A stretch of DNA of 64,000 nt from Diphasiastrum complanatum (Eukaryota; Streptophyta; Lycopodiopsida; Lycopodiales; Lycopodiaceae): contig CM055092.1 in the NCBI GenBank assembly GCA_029204225.1, positions 68,935,614 through 68,999,613 of the forward strand, given 5' to 3'. The translations under genes and the position numbers were made by a program. A model generated the notes under the pieces. That model ran no database searches. It was not told where the DNA came from and saw nothing but the letters and a program-made list of their open reading frames with translations. Positions 20,406 to 32,702 of the stretch are shown one piece after another (the stretch's first letter is position 1; every line of letters starts with the position of its first letter).

Positions 20406-22696
20406 TGACTGGCCGGTCAGCTATGTGGATCTCACGGAAATGGCCACTGTTTGGGGTTCATCAAGACAACTGTTGTGCAAGGTGCTACCCACAGTGTAAG
20501 CACGGGTGCATCCACGATCGAGGTGGTGGGCAGAACGGGGAACTTGATGAGTCAAGGTGCTGCCCTTGAGGTGTAAGCACGGTCAGTTCTCAAGGTTTGG
20601 GCCTGGCGCTGTTTGCACGTAGGATAGATGAGGCAGTGTGCTGCCATTAGGTTGGTGTAAGCACGGTCTGTGCCTTGTGGGGTGCGGGGCGACATATTCG
20701 AACTGTACGGGTTAACCATTGATACAGAGATGCTGTTCGAATTTGGGTGTAAAGCACGGGTGGTTACCTGCCGGTGCGGGATAGCTGCCGATCGTTTAGC
20801 TATAAGGGCTATTGACCAAAAAGTGGTGGGGCGTGATTGAGGCAATGTGCTACTTAATGGTGAAAGCACAAATAGTTGGAGGGGTGTCCTATGTGGGCTG
20901 ATTCTGTGATCGATTTGTATGGTCCGTTGGTAGGACCATCTCAAAGGGGGACCTTGTCTTTGTTACCTGTTAGTAAACCTGCCCGAGTGTCTTGCTTGCA
21001 TGTATTCGTGGTGAGTCTTAGTACTCGTGCTTTGACTGTTTGCATGATTGCTTGTGGTACAAGGAGCTGATGGCTCGAGAAGGAACCTTTCTTTTGAAGG
21101 TTGATACCATCAAACAAAGAGGACTACGAAATCTGTGGGGTGGATTTGTAGTTCAAGTACTCGCACGTGAACGGCAACGAAACGACTCAATGTTTGCAAA
21201 GGATGGATGGCTAGCCTATTTCTTGGGTTAGTTTCATTTGAGACAACGTCCACCAGACGCAAGCAGGAAGTCAAAAGTTGGAAAGGGCAATTTCAGGGGA
21301 GATCTTCTATGGAGCAGTTGGTCTTCATTTGGGACGGCCACCTTCGGAACTGAAACTCACTGAGCATGGGTGATATCTAGTATCAGTTGGGTTTTTCCTC
21401 AAAGGGGAAAAACTAGGATCCTCTTCAGAGATTGGCAACAAGTTGGATCAAGCCATAATCCTAGCAGATGGGAAGCAAAGTGTTGGAAAGGCTTTTTGTC
21501 TAAAGAACTCTACTCTAAGTCCGATCAGCTAATTTTATAAGTGGAGGAGAAACTATCACACACACCTCTCTCTTGGGACAAATTTTGAATGAAAGTTGAT
21601 CAAAATAGGGACAAACTCAAGCTGTCCTAGCCATACTCACACGAGGAGGCTGGCTAACTTTGGACCTAATAAGTTGACAAGTTTTTGTTGTGGAAAGGAA
21701 AGCTTGTTATAGGCTTTTTATGGACCAGCAATGATGAGGAAACATATGAGTATGCTGGCTTGTGTTACGTGTAACGCAGCTGATCAATGAAGGAACTGTG
21801 AAAGTTGAGTCTTGCATGAGAGACTTGGTATTTCGAACGGACGCTAAGGGACGGTTCGTGTTGAGATTGGCCTAGTGCAAACTCTAGGTGCATGTGTCTG
21901 ATTCGAAGAGAGCTACTTGAAGCCAATCTTGATGTACACTTCTTGTTTTGACTGTGAGGCAACTGACCAGTGATGGAATTGTGAAAGTCAAGTTTTGCGT
22001 GACGGACATGGTGTTTCAAACAAACGCGAAGAGATAGTTCATATGCGGATCAAACTGGTGCGACCCTTTGGCTCTCCACGAGGTCAATGGTTACATTTGG
22101 GCTGATTCGAAGAGCTACTTCAAGCTAAGTGAGAGGTGCATTGCGGAGTACTCAATCTTTGCCTACCTTAAAGAGCCAAGAAGGAAAAGTATCAAGATCA
22201 GGCTGGGACAAGGAGAGAAATCAAGGTGCAAAAGCAACAAGGCACGAAGTGGACCATAAAGTGGACAATCAAACGATAAATCCTTTGGCTCAGGGAGCCT
22301 TGATACTTGTGCGGAACTGATTAAATGTGGAGCTCAGGGAGCTCAACACAAAGTGCATCAAGGACAAATCAGGAGCTCAAAGGAGTTCCAAAGTCAAAAG
22401 TCAGAAGCAACTGGGGCAAACATTTCAAAGAAAGGCCTCTGTCACCAGTTAATAAGGTTCTTGGGTTTCACGAAAGCGATATAAAATCTACGCTTTTCCC
22501 AGACAGAGATATTTTTAAGTTATGTAATTTTTCAGTACAAAGAGCTGAGCCTTCGACTTGTGGTGTGCCAGCTTCAATGTTAATAAAAAGTGGCCAGTAA
22601 ATTGAGTACTGTGCCAAGTAGCTTAAATGTATAGTTATTTTAAGTGGGGGACACCTTTACTTTAATCTGACATCTGATGAGGACATCAGATTTTAT

Positions 22697-22710
22697 AAAG
22701 GTGGGGTGGA
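22697..22710 (+). promoter_or_regulatory. Polypurine tract
   Basis: AAAGGTGGGGTGGA directly before the 3' LTR. Confidence 0.7.
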
Positions 22711-23934
22711 TGTTGTAAAGCTACCTTTACAAGATTTACATCCGGCGCCACTGGCGCCAGCATTGTCCCTGGCGCCAGCAGCGCCCCTGCTGCTCCTGGC
22801 GCCAACGGTGCAGGCGCCACTCCCGGCGCCACTGTGACCAAAATCCAGCCGGCGCCAAGTTCCTATGGCTGAAAATCTTTGATCGGTTCTAGCGAAGTCC
22901 AGAGAGCTCAGATTGATGTGCAATCACCTCACATGATCTAGGCATGATTAAAAAAAGCCTGGGGATCAGTAAAATCTAGAGAGAGAAAATCCTAGAGAGA
23001 GAAAAACATGCTTTACCAATCTGGATAGAGTGCTTGGTATGAGGGGGGTTGCCGAATCCCACCAATACTATAGGGGAGTGCGGGTTGCGACTCAGGGCGA
23101 GCTCCAACCAAGTCTCAGCCTCCCTTGCTGGAATGTTGTCCTGGCGCTCGCCTTGGCATGCCAGCTCCCCGGAGACTAGGGTCGGTCACACACTTGAAAT
23201 GTAACCTTCTCAGATTTATCAATAAAGTGGGATTTTCCTCAAATTGACTCTGATTGATTACCTTCTAGGTTTCAGTATTCGGTAAAAGCGCCAGTTGTAA
23301 GGCCGCTTCAAAAATTTTAAGTTGGCACATAGCTGAGGGTCGTATTTCGGGACGCCAACGGTATGCCATCGGGACCATTCGGTTCGTGGCGCCAGCGGTA
23401 TGCTATCAGAACCATTTGGTCCAAGAACTGGTTGTCTCCATATCTGTCGCGGCTTGTGGTTCTGAGTGTTCCTTGCATGAACGTGAAGTTAAGCTCTTGG
23501 GAAACGGGCTCTAACCTGTCGGCTGAGTTGGATGGCTTGCTTGGGTAGAAGTTACCTGTTTATGGCTGTCCAGTCTGGCGTGTCACCAGGTTGGCTTCCA
23601 GCGCTCGTGATGAAGCTTTCAGTTGGTTAAGTCTGATGTAAGTCAGACCGCTTGCTTGGAATGGATGTTACTCATTTGTAACAAAGCTTCGAGTTGGTTA
23701 AGTTTGATGTATGTCGGGCGGCTTGCGTGGAGGGAAGTCACCCACATCGGGACCCCCGATCTGGCATGGCACCAGGTTGGATCTCAATGTTGGTTTTCGG
23801 AACTTCAAGTTGGTTAAGTCTGATTGTTGTTGGCGAGTTGGCTGCTTGTATGTCAAGTGGGTTTGGATGGCAAGAGTTGAAGGCTGGGAAGCTAAGTCGT
23901 GGTTCCCGGCTCCCTTTGGGATGCCTGCGCTACA
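22711..23934 (+). repeat. 3' LTR, 1224 bp
   Basis: It is collinear with the 5' LTR along its whole length with scattered substitutions and small indels. It ends CTGCGCTACA. Confidence 0.9.
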
Positions 23935-25041
23935 GAAGGGGACCACCGGTATCAGCACTCTGAACCTGTCAACCCGCACAATTGGATGTCCGCCATGTCA
24001 AGAATGAAAGCTGGCAGCTCAATAGACTCTTCAATTTTTTTCATGCAATTCATGAACTAGATCTACCAATTATCTTGATGTATTGGCTCAAGCTTTTGAT
24101 GCAAGTCATGCCTAGATTCAAATGCTCTAGCTTATGCTCTTTTTAATAGCATCTTGTTTGTGCTTTTAGATGAGTATAGTTCATGCATAGTACGGTTCAT
24201 AACTTGTCTAATTTCACAAAAAATAGCTATTCAAATAACTTAAAAAAGATGCAACAACTGACAACATTGCAATAACGACAACAACAATGACATATTCATC
24301 AACAAAATAAATGTTGCTCATGAATACATGTGGAATAGAACCTGATGAATACATGAACGTTTATTGAACAAGATACAAAAAATGCATGGGATAAATTTCA
24401 AAGTAATAATAATGGTCGACCAATTAAAGTTAACTATTTATAAAATAAGAATATTTAGTTTTTTGATATCCAGTTTTTAGTAATCAATACCTATAACTTA
24501 TTGTTTAAACAATTACTTTATTGCAGGATTTCTTATCCATTTATTCAAAAAATTTCAAATTACTATTCCTGAAACAGTACATACGAATTCTACAACAATT
24601 CGTTATTTTGAATCAAATGTAAACAAACTACACTATAAGAAATTTGTATTTTGGATACAATTTTTCAATCAATGATTGGAATGAAATGACTCGTGCACAA
24701 TCTCACGCAATTGTGCTGATCTTGACAAACACTTTGGTCACATGGATCAATGTGGGTACAAATTGACAAATGGAGCAATCACATTTTCTTATATAATACA
24801 AATGATCAATCCTACAATAGCACATCTATTTGAGTCTCCCCCTCAAATACAAGAACATACAAGAACCCCGCTTTCATGTTTCGACACTTCAGCTAATTTT
24901 CAACTTAACTTTATTGCACGATTTTTAGGTTATTACAGAAGAAGATGTAGCATCAACAAGTGCTACAAAGGTATAATCCTATGCAATTTTACAAAAACAT
25001 ACATTAGATAAATTGTTTGAATGTAGGAAAACACACCACTA
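23935..25041. other. No supported gene
   Basis: AT-rich. A plus-strand frame at 24742-25011 has no recognised motif. It precedes the GIY-YIG remnant and might be part of the same unit. Confidence 0.35.
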
Positions 25042-25352
25042 AAAAGAGCACGAAGAACATTCACATCTACAAATTAGAATGCATCAAAAACAAAAATGTT
25101 TACATTGGACAAACAACATCACTGACAAAAAGATATCACCAACACTGTTAAAACCCTCCTTCAAAAATGTTGGCAGATGCATCTCTATATGCTCCTTTTA
25201 AAAATAATTTTATTATATCTACAATTTGTACTACTTGTGACAAAAAGATTGCAAATAATTTAGAATCATTCTATATAGATCTATTTGCTTCATGTGGCTC
25301 AAATGGTTATAGCATATTAAAAAACAACCCAAGCAATTCCAAAAAATATTGA
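25042..25352 (+). pseudogene. GIY-YIG endonuclease domain remnant
   Basis: The translation gives NIHIYKLECIKNKNVYIGQT, then LTKRYHQH, a stop, then YAPFKNNFIISTI and NNLESFYIDLFASCGSNGYS. The order HIYKLEC..VYIGQT (GIY and YIG strands), an R three residues before a YHQH, and a later LESFYI glutamate fits the GIY-YIG catalytic layout. The glycine of the first motif is replaced by His. A stop lies between the N- and C-terminal parts. Such domains occur in homing endonucleases, repair proteins and some retroelements, and the neighbourhood does not tell which. No RT was found upstream. Confidence 0.55.
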
Positions 25353-26630
<1,278 letters not shown>

Positions 26631-28155
26631 TGAGGGAAAGTGAATATGATTGTGTGATTTTCCTCTTTATAGAACCATAGGACACTTAGGTATACTAAGT
26701 GCAAATTGCTGCCCACCATTAGATTAACTGTCCATAATGTGCACAGATCCTGGCCATTGAAAGATTCACAACTTGCCCACCATTTAAAAAAAAAAAACTT
26801 TTCTATTATGTGGGGTCTTTTATCATAGTAAGGCATTTTTTTGTCCCCACTAGTGAATAAGGTTAGTACGCGACATTTACATTCCAGAGAGGCTTGGGAA
26901 GCGAATAAAGCGATATATGTATGTAACAGAGCCCATGAGAGTGAGAGAGAGAGAATCATGTGATCATTATCATCAAGCAGAGGCCTTGCGTGGTTTTACT
27001 TCCATTTTGTGTTTGCTCTTTCTTTCTTCCGAAGCCCGTGAACTCTTTTTCATTGATTTCATTGTGTTTTGTGGTAACAACGGAGATGGTGATCCTTTCG
27101 TCTTCTTCTTCACCTTTGTCTGCTCTCGCTCTGCCTGTTTCTCTCAATCAACGCTTCTGATCATCCCAGGTCACCGCGACCCTCTCTTGCCACCGTGCCA
27201 GCACTATTTTTTTGTTATCTTTTTTGAGTAGGTCTGTGGCTTTGCAATGTAGTAGGAAAGGGTTTGCAGATACTGGATTTGGTTCATCCTCACGGAGGCA
27301 TAATGTTGTCTCTGATTATCTTTGCTCTCAAAAATATTGTTTGGATTACACCCAGGATTGGAAAAGAAAGAGGAAGATGCATAAACATCTACATGTTTAT
27401 TTCGTTTGGAGGATGATGCCCTACGTTCCTGTCATAGTGGAAGATAGCAACCAAATGCGGAACAGAGGCTAAATGGAAATGCACCAAAGAAAATAATCGA
27501 CAAAGTGGACTCATAGAAAACTAGGCATGCATGGTCCTGGTGGGTGATCTCAAATGCAATATTGTGTTTTCAATCTTGATGTTCTGTCCTTTCTCTTGTT
27601 GTTAGCGTGAATTATTGATGTTGTAAGTCTGTACTTGCTATTAACTGAGTTTTAGCTTTGAATCTTTATGGCATTGTGTTCCATCAAAAATTAATCTCAT
27701 TTTCTCACTTAAGAAGAACAAAAAAAGCACTGCAGATGGTATTTGGTGGGTCATTTTGGTTTGATGTACCGCTAATTTTGTATGTTCATGAGGTAAATGC
27801 GAGCTGTCTTTTGAGGATGTTTGGTGGTTTTTCTTGAAATAAGTGAACTTTTTTCCGCTTAACAACTTTCTTGGACAACATTGATTTCATCGATCAAGAA
27901 AGTACCGTAAGTTCTTTCTTCTTGCATTTCTGTCATTTTTGGAATATTTATGCTTATAGTTAGTGAATGTGATCAGATGTGATTAGATGTGGATGTGAAT
28001 GCGAATTATTGATAAGGTTCAAAATCTTAGACCGAAGCCCTTCTTTTACTTGTTCAGTCATGGAAACCATAGGAATACGAAAGTCACCTATATTTAGTAT
28101 GTGATAGGGACCAAGCTCATTCTTCACCTTAAAATGATTATTTTTTAATCTGTAG
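26631..28155 (+). other. No firm gene; possible 5' exon
   Basis: An ATG at 27086 opens MVILSSSSSPLSALALPVSL, a Ser/Ala/Leu-rich start resembling an organelle transit peptide, but it stops after 24 codons. Further plus-strand open sequence follows without a recognised domain. It might be 5' sequence of the PP7-like fragment downstream, but no PP7 N-terminal motif was seen. Confidence 0.2.
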
Positions 28156-28599
28156 GTTTTGTTACCGAACCAAGTTTTCCTTCTCAGAGACAATCACGAG
28201 ACAAAGTTTTGCACTATTGCTTACGGTTTTGAAAAAGAGATTATGGTCAAGTATGGAGAACGAGCCAATTCTCTGTACCAAAAGATTCTTACATGTTTTC
28301 AATCGGATTCGTTGGCAATTGTAATAGTAGGCTATGTCTATGTTGCACACGGACGACTTTTTAGGCGATGTTCTGTCCCCACCTTGACACCGAGCAACAA
28401 CATTAGTGACTCCAAGAGGTTCTTGGGGCATGCAAGAAGATCGTTGACATTGGGAACACTTGAGGATCAAGCAAAGGCTTCAAGGGACGTCTTAGATCCA
28501 TCTGGAGTTGGTTCAAATGCAATTTTGAGTGACAGACACAGTGACAAACTAGCACAACAACAACAAAAAGCCGTACTTAGAAAAACTATACTCAAATGA
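28156..28599 (+). pseudogene. PP7-type serine/threonine phosphatase fragment
   Basis: After a splice-acceptor-like CTGTAG, the frame reads NQVFLLRDNHETKFC, YGFEKEIMVKYGERANSLY and VYVAHGRLFRR, then SLTLGTLEDQAKASRDVLDP. The PPP-family signature LRGNHE is present as LRDNHE, and VHGGL is changed to AHGRL. The spacing and the LGTLxxxAKARRxVLDP block fit plant PP7 phosphatases. Residues that bind the metal pair (His in GNHE, His in HGG) are kept, but both conserved glycines are substituted. The phosphatase domain stops about 40 residues later at TGA, before the remaining catalytic half. This is a single exon or retained fragment, probably non-functional. Confidence 0.7.
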
Positions 28600-28777
28600 G
28601 AATGACAGAGATGGAGGACGTGACAGTAACTGATATGGTGGTGGTCCATCTATCTTTCTATCTATATATAATTAAAGTATTTTTGGTTTTTGGGCAGCTC
28701 ACTCTGCCTGGTCACGCTCGGGCAGGGCACTGTGAGTTGCTCAGAACCCTCTTTTTTTTTTAGAAAAATTTATTTAT

Positions 28778-28780
<3 letters not shown>

Positions 28781-28842
<62 letters not shown>
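28781..28842. repeat. (GA)n microsatellite
   Basis: About 60 bases of GA. It faces a CT tract 150 bases downstream. Confidence 0.95.
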
Positions 28843-28843
<1 letters not shown>

Positions 28844-28989
28844 AATGAGCTGAAGGGTGCCAGTTTGGACTGGGATTTGGAGAGGGGGAGTGCAGTTTAC
28901 TTTCAATTGTTTCTGCTCAGAGATGATTTCCTGCTGGTGATGGGAAATGCTCTTTGCTTTGCTCATACAAATGCTGGGAGTTGAGTGTT

Positions 28990-28990
28990 T

Positions 28991-29038
<48 letters not shown>
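28990..29038. repeat. (CT)n microsatellite
   Basis: About 48 bases of CT ending exactly where a copia fragment begins. Confidence 0.95.
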
Positions 29039-29041
<3 letters not shown>

Positions 29042-29730
29042 TTGATGATGACACATGTTGGAGCTTGATTTCTTTGGCTTGCACTTTCTCCCTCACAAAA
29101 TGATGAGCAATCTCGATGTGTTTGCTCCTTGCATGGAATGTTGGATTAGTTGCAAGTGATTGGGCTGATTGGTTGTCACAATAGATGATAGGGATTTCCT
29201 CCTCCATGACATGAAGCTCCACCAATAGCCTTTTGAGCCACAAGACCTCCTTGCATGTTGATGTCAAGGTTTTGTATTCGGATTCTATGGAAGATAAAGA
29301 GATGGTGGCCTTTCCTTTGATCACCTTGACCATCATAGGTGAGCCTCAATGGCTCGGTCCTTGCCCTTGTAGATCTTCTTGGAGTTCTTGCATCTTGAGG
29401 TGGATCCTCAAGTTCTTCTTCACTTGGAAGCTCCTCTTCCATCCTACCATGATCCTTGGCATCAATATGATTAGTAGCATTATCATCCAAATCACAAGCA
29501 TGTCCATCAAAAACAACATCCCTACTCACTATCACCTTGCTAGTGATGGGATTGAAGACTCTATATCCTTTGCTATTCTCACCATATCCCACAAAGATGC
29601 CTTTGATGGATGTTGCATCATCCTTCTTCCTCTTATCCAAGGATTGGTGTACATAGCAAGTGGATCCAAAAACTTTTGGGATCCTTGAGATTGGGCTTCT
29701 CTCCAAATAGAGCTTCAAATGGTGTGATTC

Positions 29731-30144
29731 CTCCAATGGCTTGGTTTAACAATCTATTGCACAAATAATTAGCACAAGTTATTGCTTCACCCAAAATGGT
29801 TTGGATAGAGAAGCATTTAGCCTTAAGGCCTTAGCACACTCACAAAGAGATCTATTTCTTCTCTCACTCACTCCATTTTGTTGAGGGGTGTATGGACATG
29901 ACAACTCCCTCTTTATGCCATTAGAACTACAAAAGTCCTCCGATGGCTTGGTTTGGCAATCTATTGCACAAATAATTAGCACAAGTTATTGCTTCACCCC
30001 AAAATGGTTTGGATAGAGAAGCATCTAGCCTTAAGGCCTTAGCACACTCACAAAGAGATCTATTTCTTCTCTCACTCACTCCATTTTGTTGAGAGGTGTA
30101 TAGACATGACAACTACCTCTTTATGCCATTAGAACCACAAAAGT
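29731..30144 (-). repeat. 207-bp tandem duplication within copia integrase
   Basis: Copies 29731-29937 and 29938-30144 each encode SSNGIKRE/GSNGIKR, then QQNGVSERRNRSLCECAKAL and PFW. They differ at a few percent of sites, which points to local duplication after insertion. Confidence 0.9.
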
Positions 30145-30552
30145 CAATCAACTTATTGGAGATATATTCACCTCCATTATCACTCCTTAATACCTTAATC
30201 TTGGTACTAAGTTGATTTTATACGAAAGTCTTGAACTTTACAAGAAAATCAAACACCATAGCTTTGCTAGACAAGAGGTAAATCCAACAATATCTAGAAT
30301 AGTCATCAATGAAGATTACATAATATTTGGCACCACCATTAGACTCATGTGAAAATCTATGAACATCCGAGTGGATGAGTTCAAGAGGAGAGCTTGATCT
30401 TGATGTAGATCTTGAGAAGGGTAGTCTGTGAGCCTTTGAGAGGTTGCATGCTTCACATCTCTTCCCACACTTTGACAAATGCTTGGGGAGTCCAACTGCA
30501 AGCTCCTTTGCAACCATAGATTCCATGGTAGCCCGAGGGCGCCTCCAAACCT

Positions 30553-30578
30553 GGAAGGCCCCCACCCGTGGGCCTTCC
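30553..30578. repeat. GC-rich hairpin GGAAGGCC...GGCCTTCC
   Basis: The arms GGAAGGCC and GGCCTTCC enclose a C-rich loop. The core is like that at 18305-18326 and also lies by the integrase zinc-finger region of a copia copy. Confidence 0.6.
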
Positions 30579-30600
30579 CCTGCGTAAAACACCTGCAAGT

Positions 30601-30986
30601 TTTTTTTTTTTTTTTATCTTTAGAAAGTTGACTTCCAAAAATAACAAGTTGGATCTGTGCAACTTTCCAAAAAAAAAAAGTGTATCTTACAAAAATATAA
30701 GGTGATTCTCAAACTTTTTAAAAATAACAAAAGTACATTATAAATCTGTAATGTATTCATTGCTCTTATAATTTTCAAAAGTAAAATTTTTTGTCATTTA
30801 AGACAACTTTCAAATGAATTGCAAAAAAAGCTTCAGGTTTTTACATTCACTTTGGGCTCTTTAACCCTAAGAACACCTAGAAATCTACATAGGGTTAATG
30901 CAAAGTACACATGCTCTTTTGGAGAAGGTGACAACCACCCCCATTTAGGGCTTCTCTGCACCCTAATCAAAACAAGCAAACACACA

Positions 30987-31043
<57 letters not shown>

Positions 31044-31357
31044 CATGATATATGGATCTATGTATCACTACTATTTCTGTCTATGAAGTTTTGTATCTGC
31101 AGCTACATCTTTGTTTCTTCTGATGCTCGCTCTTGGGTTTGTTGGATAGATACATGGTAGCTGCCTGCAGGTGTAGTGTGTAGTTGGAAATATGGTAATT
31201 GAAAAGGGTGGTAATGGTGTGGAGATGCAATCAACCCGAGATGACTCAAGTGAGCCTTCGGGACTGTCTCGCAAGTCGACGCCAAGAAGATGCGGAGAGT
31301 GGACTCCATGGAGCTTGACTCCATTCGAGTCACAAGAATGGAGAACCATGGCTTCCC

Positions 31358-31419
<62 letters not shown>

Positions 31420-32457
31420 GTTTATTTTTCCTTTCTAGTGATGATCCTAGTTTCAGTTTCCAGGATAAGGGAAGTTGTGCTGATTGCCAGGTTGATTCCA
31501 TTCAAGATCAATAAAATCTAGCTGCTACTTCATCTGTTGCCTTACTGAGTTAACTAATCAGCATGGAGCAGTGTTTTTGAGAAATCAAGAGCTTAAATGC
31601 TTATTTGATATTGTTGTCAACGTAGCTTGATTTATTACTTTTGCGATGAACAAATAGCTTAATTGCTTCTAAACTGTTGTTTGAATTTATCGGCGTTAGC
31701 ATAGAGCAATGTACTGTCTTTGCGATCAATGAAAGACTTGATGGATTGGATCCTGACATTGTTTTAATTTATTATCAGCATAGAGTGATCTATTGTTTTA
31801 TGACAAATGAATAGCTTAATTGCTTCAATCATGTTATTGTAATTTATCAGTGAAGACTGATGTATTATTCTTGAAATTGATTTGAACTAGTGCATCAGCG
31901 TAGAATACTGTTGTTTCGGAGGCTAGCATTTCAGATTATCCGATGGTGTATGGCGATGTGGGCCCGTAACCACTCTACGTGTACAACAACACTTTTTCCA
32001 ACATAATCAACACACAACATGCTCACCAGGATGTATTGAACGCGTTGTCTCTCATCATCTACACCTTGACGCTCATCCCTCTTCACGTGTTTATCATGCT
32101 TCAAGCAAACGATTGCAGAGAAGGTCATCCATCATCACTCGCCATCCATCCCCCCTTCATCACTTGCTGGATTGGCCCACTGGCTGGTCGCGATAATCAT
32201 ATAATAGTATTTCTAACAATGTTTTCACTTTGATACTCCACAATCTGTGAATTCGGATGCAATCTGGAGAGAGAAAGGAGAGGCGAAGAAGAAAGAGATT
32301 AGAAGAGGAAAAAGAGGAGCGATAATAGATATTGAGACATGCGAAATGCCATCACATCCCAATTGAGTGACACACCCCAACCTCTCTCACCATCGATACC
32401 TGTCTCACCATCGATAGAGAACGCGTGAACGCATTAGAGCTATGGCGTAGGTGCGGG

Positions 32458-32504
<47 letters not shown>

Positions 32505-32702
32505 CAAAGGGTCACATGGCAAGAAGACACGCTAATGGACGGACAATGGGGGATAAGGGGATACAGATTTTAAAGTTTTTGATGATGTGGATTTTTAATT
32601 TTTTTAATGACATGAAATTTGATGATGTGGATTTTTAATTTTTTTAAAGATGAGGTGAAATTTTCTCCATCCAAATAACTTTAAAATGGGTATTAGGTGG
32701 CC
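30601..32702. other. No supported gene; several simple repeats
   Basis: It contains an interrupted (CT)n at 30989-31044, (GT)n at 31360-31391 followed by (AT)n to 31419, and (GA)n at 32460-32501. There is a diverged ~85-bp tandem series at about 31590-31880 (AATAGCTTAATTGCTTC recurring) and a 41-bp direct repeat at 32580-32662 (TGATGATGTGGATTTTTAAT). A plus-strand frame at 31192 (MVIEKGGNGVEMQSTRDDSS) looks coding-like but runs into the GT/AT repeats and has no recognised domain. Confidence 0.6.

Larger units (their letters stand above)
20392..22710 (+). other. Non-coding interior of the LTR element, with tandem motifs
   Basis: Five copies of a motif of the form AAGGTGCTGCC..N..GGTGTAAGCACGG lie at about 20477, 20550, 20631, 20728 and 20839, spaced 75-110 bases. 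A second duplication at 21776-21860 and 21956-22040 shares CAACTGA, GGAA.TGTGAAAGT and GTATTTCGAAC-like words. Open frames are short and lie on both strands. Confidence 0.65.
19154..23934 (+). mobile_element. Complete non-coding LTR retroelement (LARD/TRIM-like), 4.78 kb
   Basis: Two ~1.23-kb LTRs bracket a 2.3-kb interior with a primer site at its start and a purine-rich tract at its end. The flanks are GGAGG (19149-19153) and GAAGG (23935-23939), a likely 5-bp target duplication with one change. No gag, protease, integrase or RT motif was found in any frame. The element is non-autonomous and can be drawn from end to end. Confidence 0.88.
29039..30600 (-). pseudogene. Copia integrase, hinge and RNase H remnant, RT deleted
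   Basis: Reading leftwards on the minus strand from 30590: a remnant integrase zinc finger (CGKRCEACNLSKAHRLPFSR), then the integrase core LELIHSDVHRFSH, FIDDYSRYCWIYLLSSKA and the DNGGEY region. YTPQQNGVSERRNRSLCE follows, then the hinge VFGSTCYVHQSLDKRKKD, IFVGYGENSKGYRVF and LEDPPQDARTPRRSTRAR. At about 29320 the hinge joins directly to RNase H (ATISLSSIESEYKTLTS, then HARSKHIEIAHHFVREKV), so the whole reverse transcriptase is missing. Integrase is further damaged by a 207-bp tandem duplication and stops. The family is the same as 8756-12671. Confidence 0.88.

Noticed and set aside
20552-20944. 130-codon minus-strand frame in the non-coding LTR element
   Set aside because: It runs across the tandem GTGTAAGCACGG motifs, has no domain, and the element shows no sign of coding elsewhere.
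31192-31521. 109-codon plus-strand frame
   Set aside because: Its second half is the translation of (GT)n and (AT)n repeats. The first half looks coding-like but has no support.
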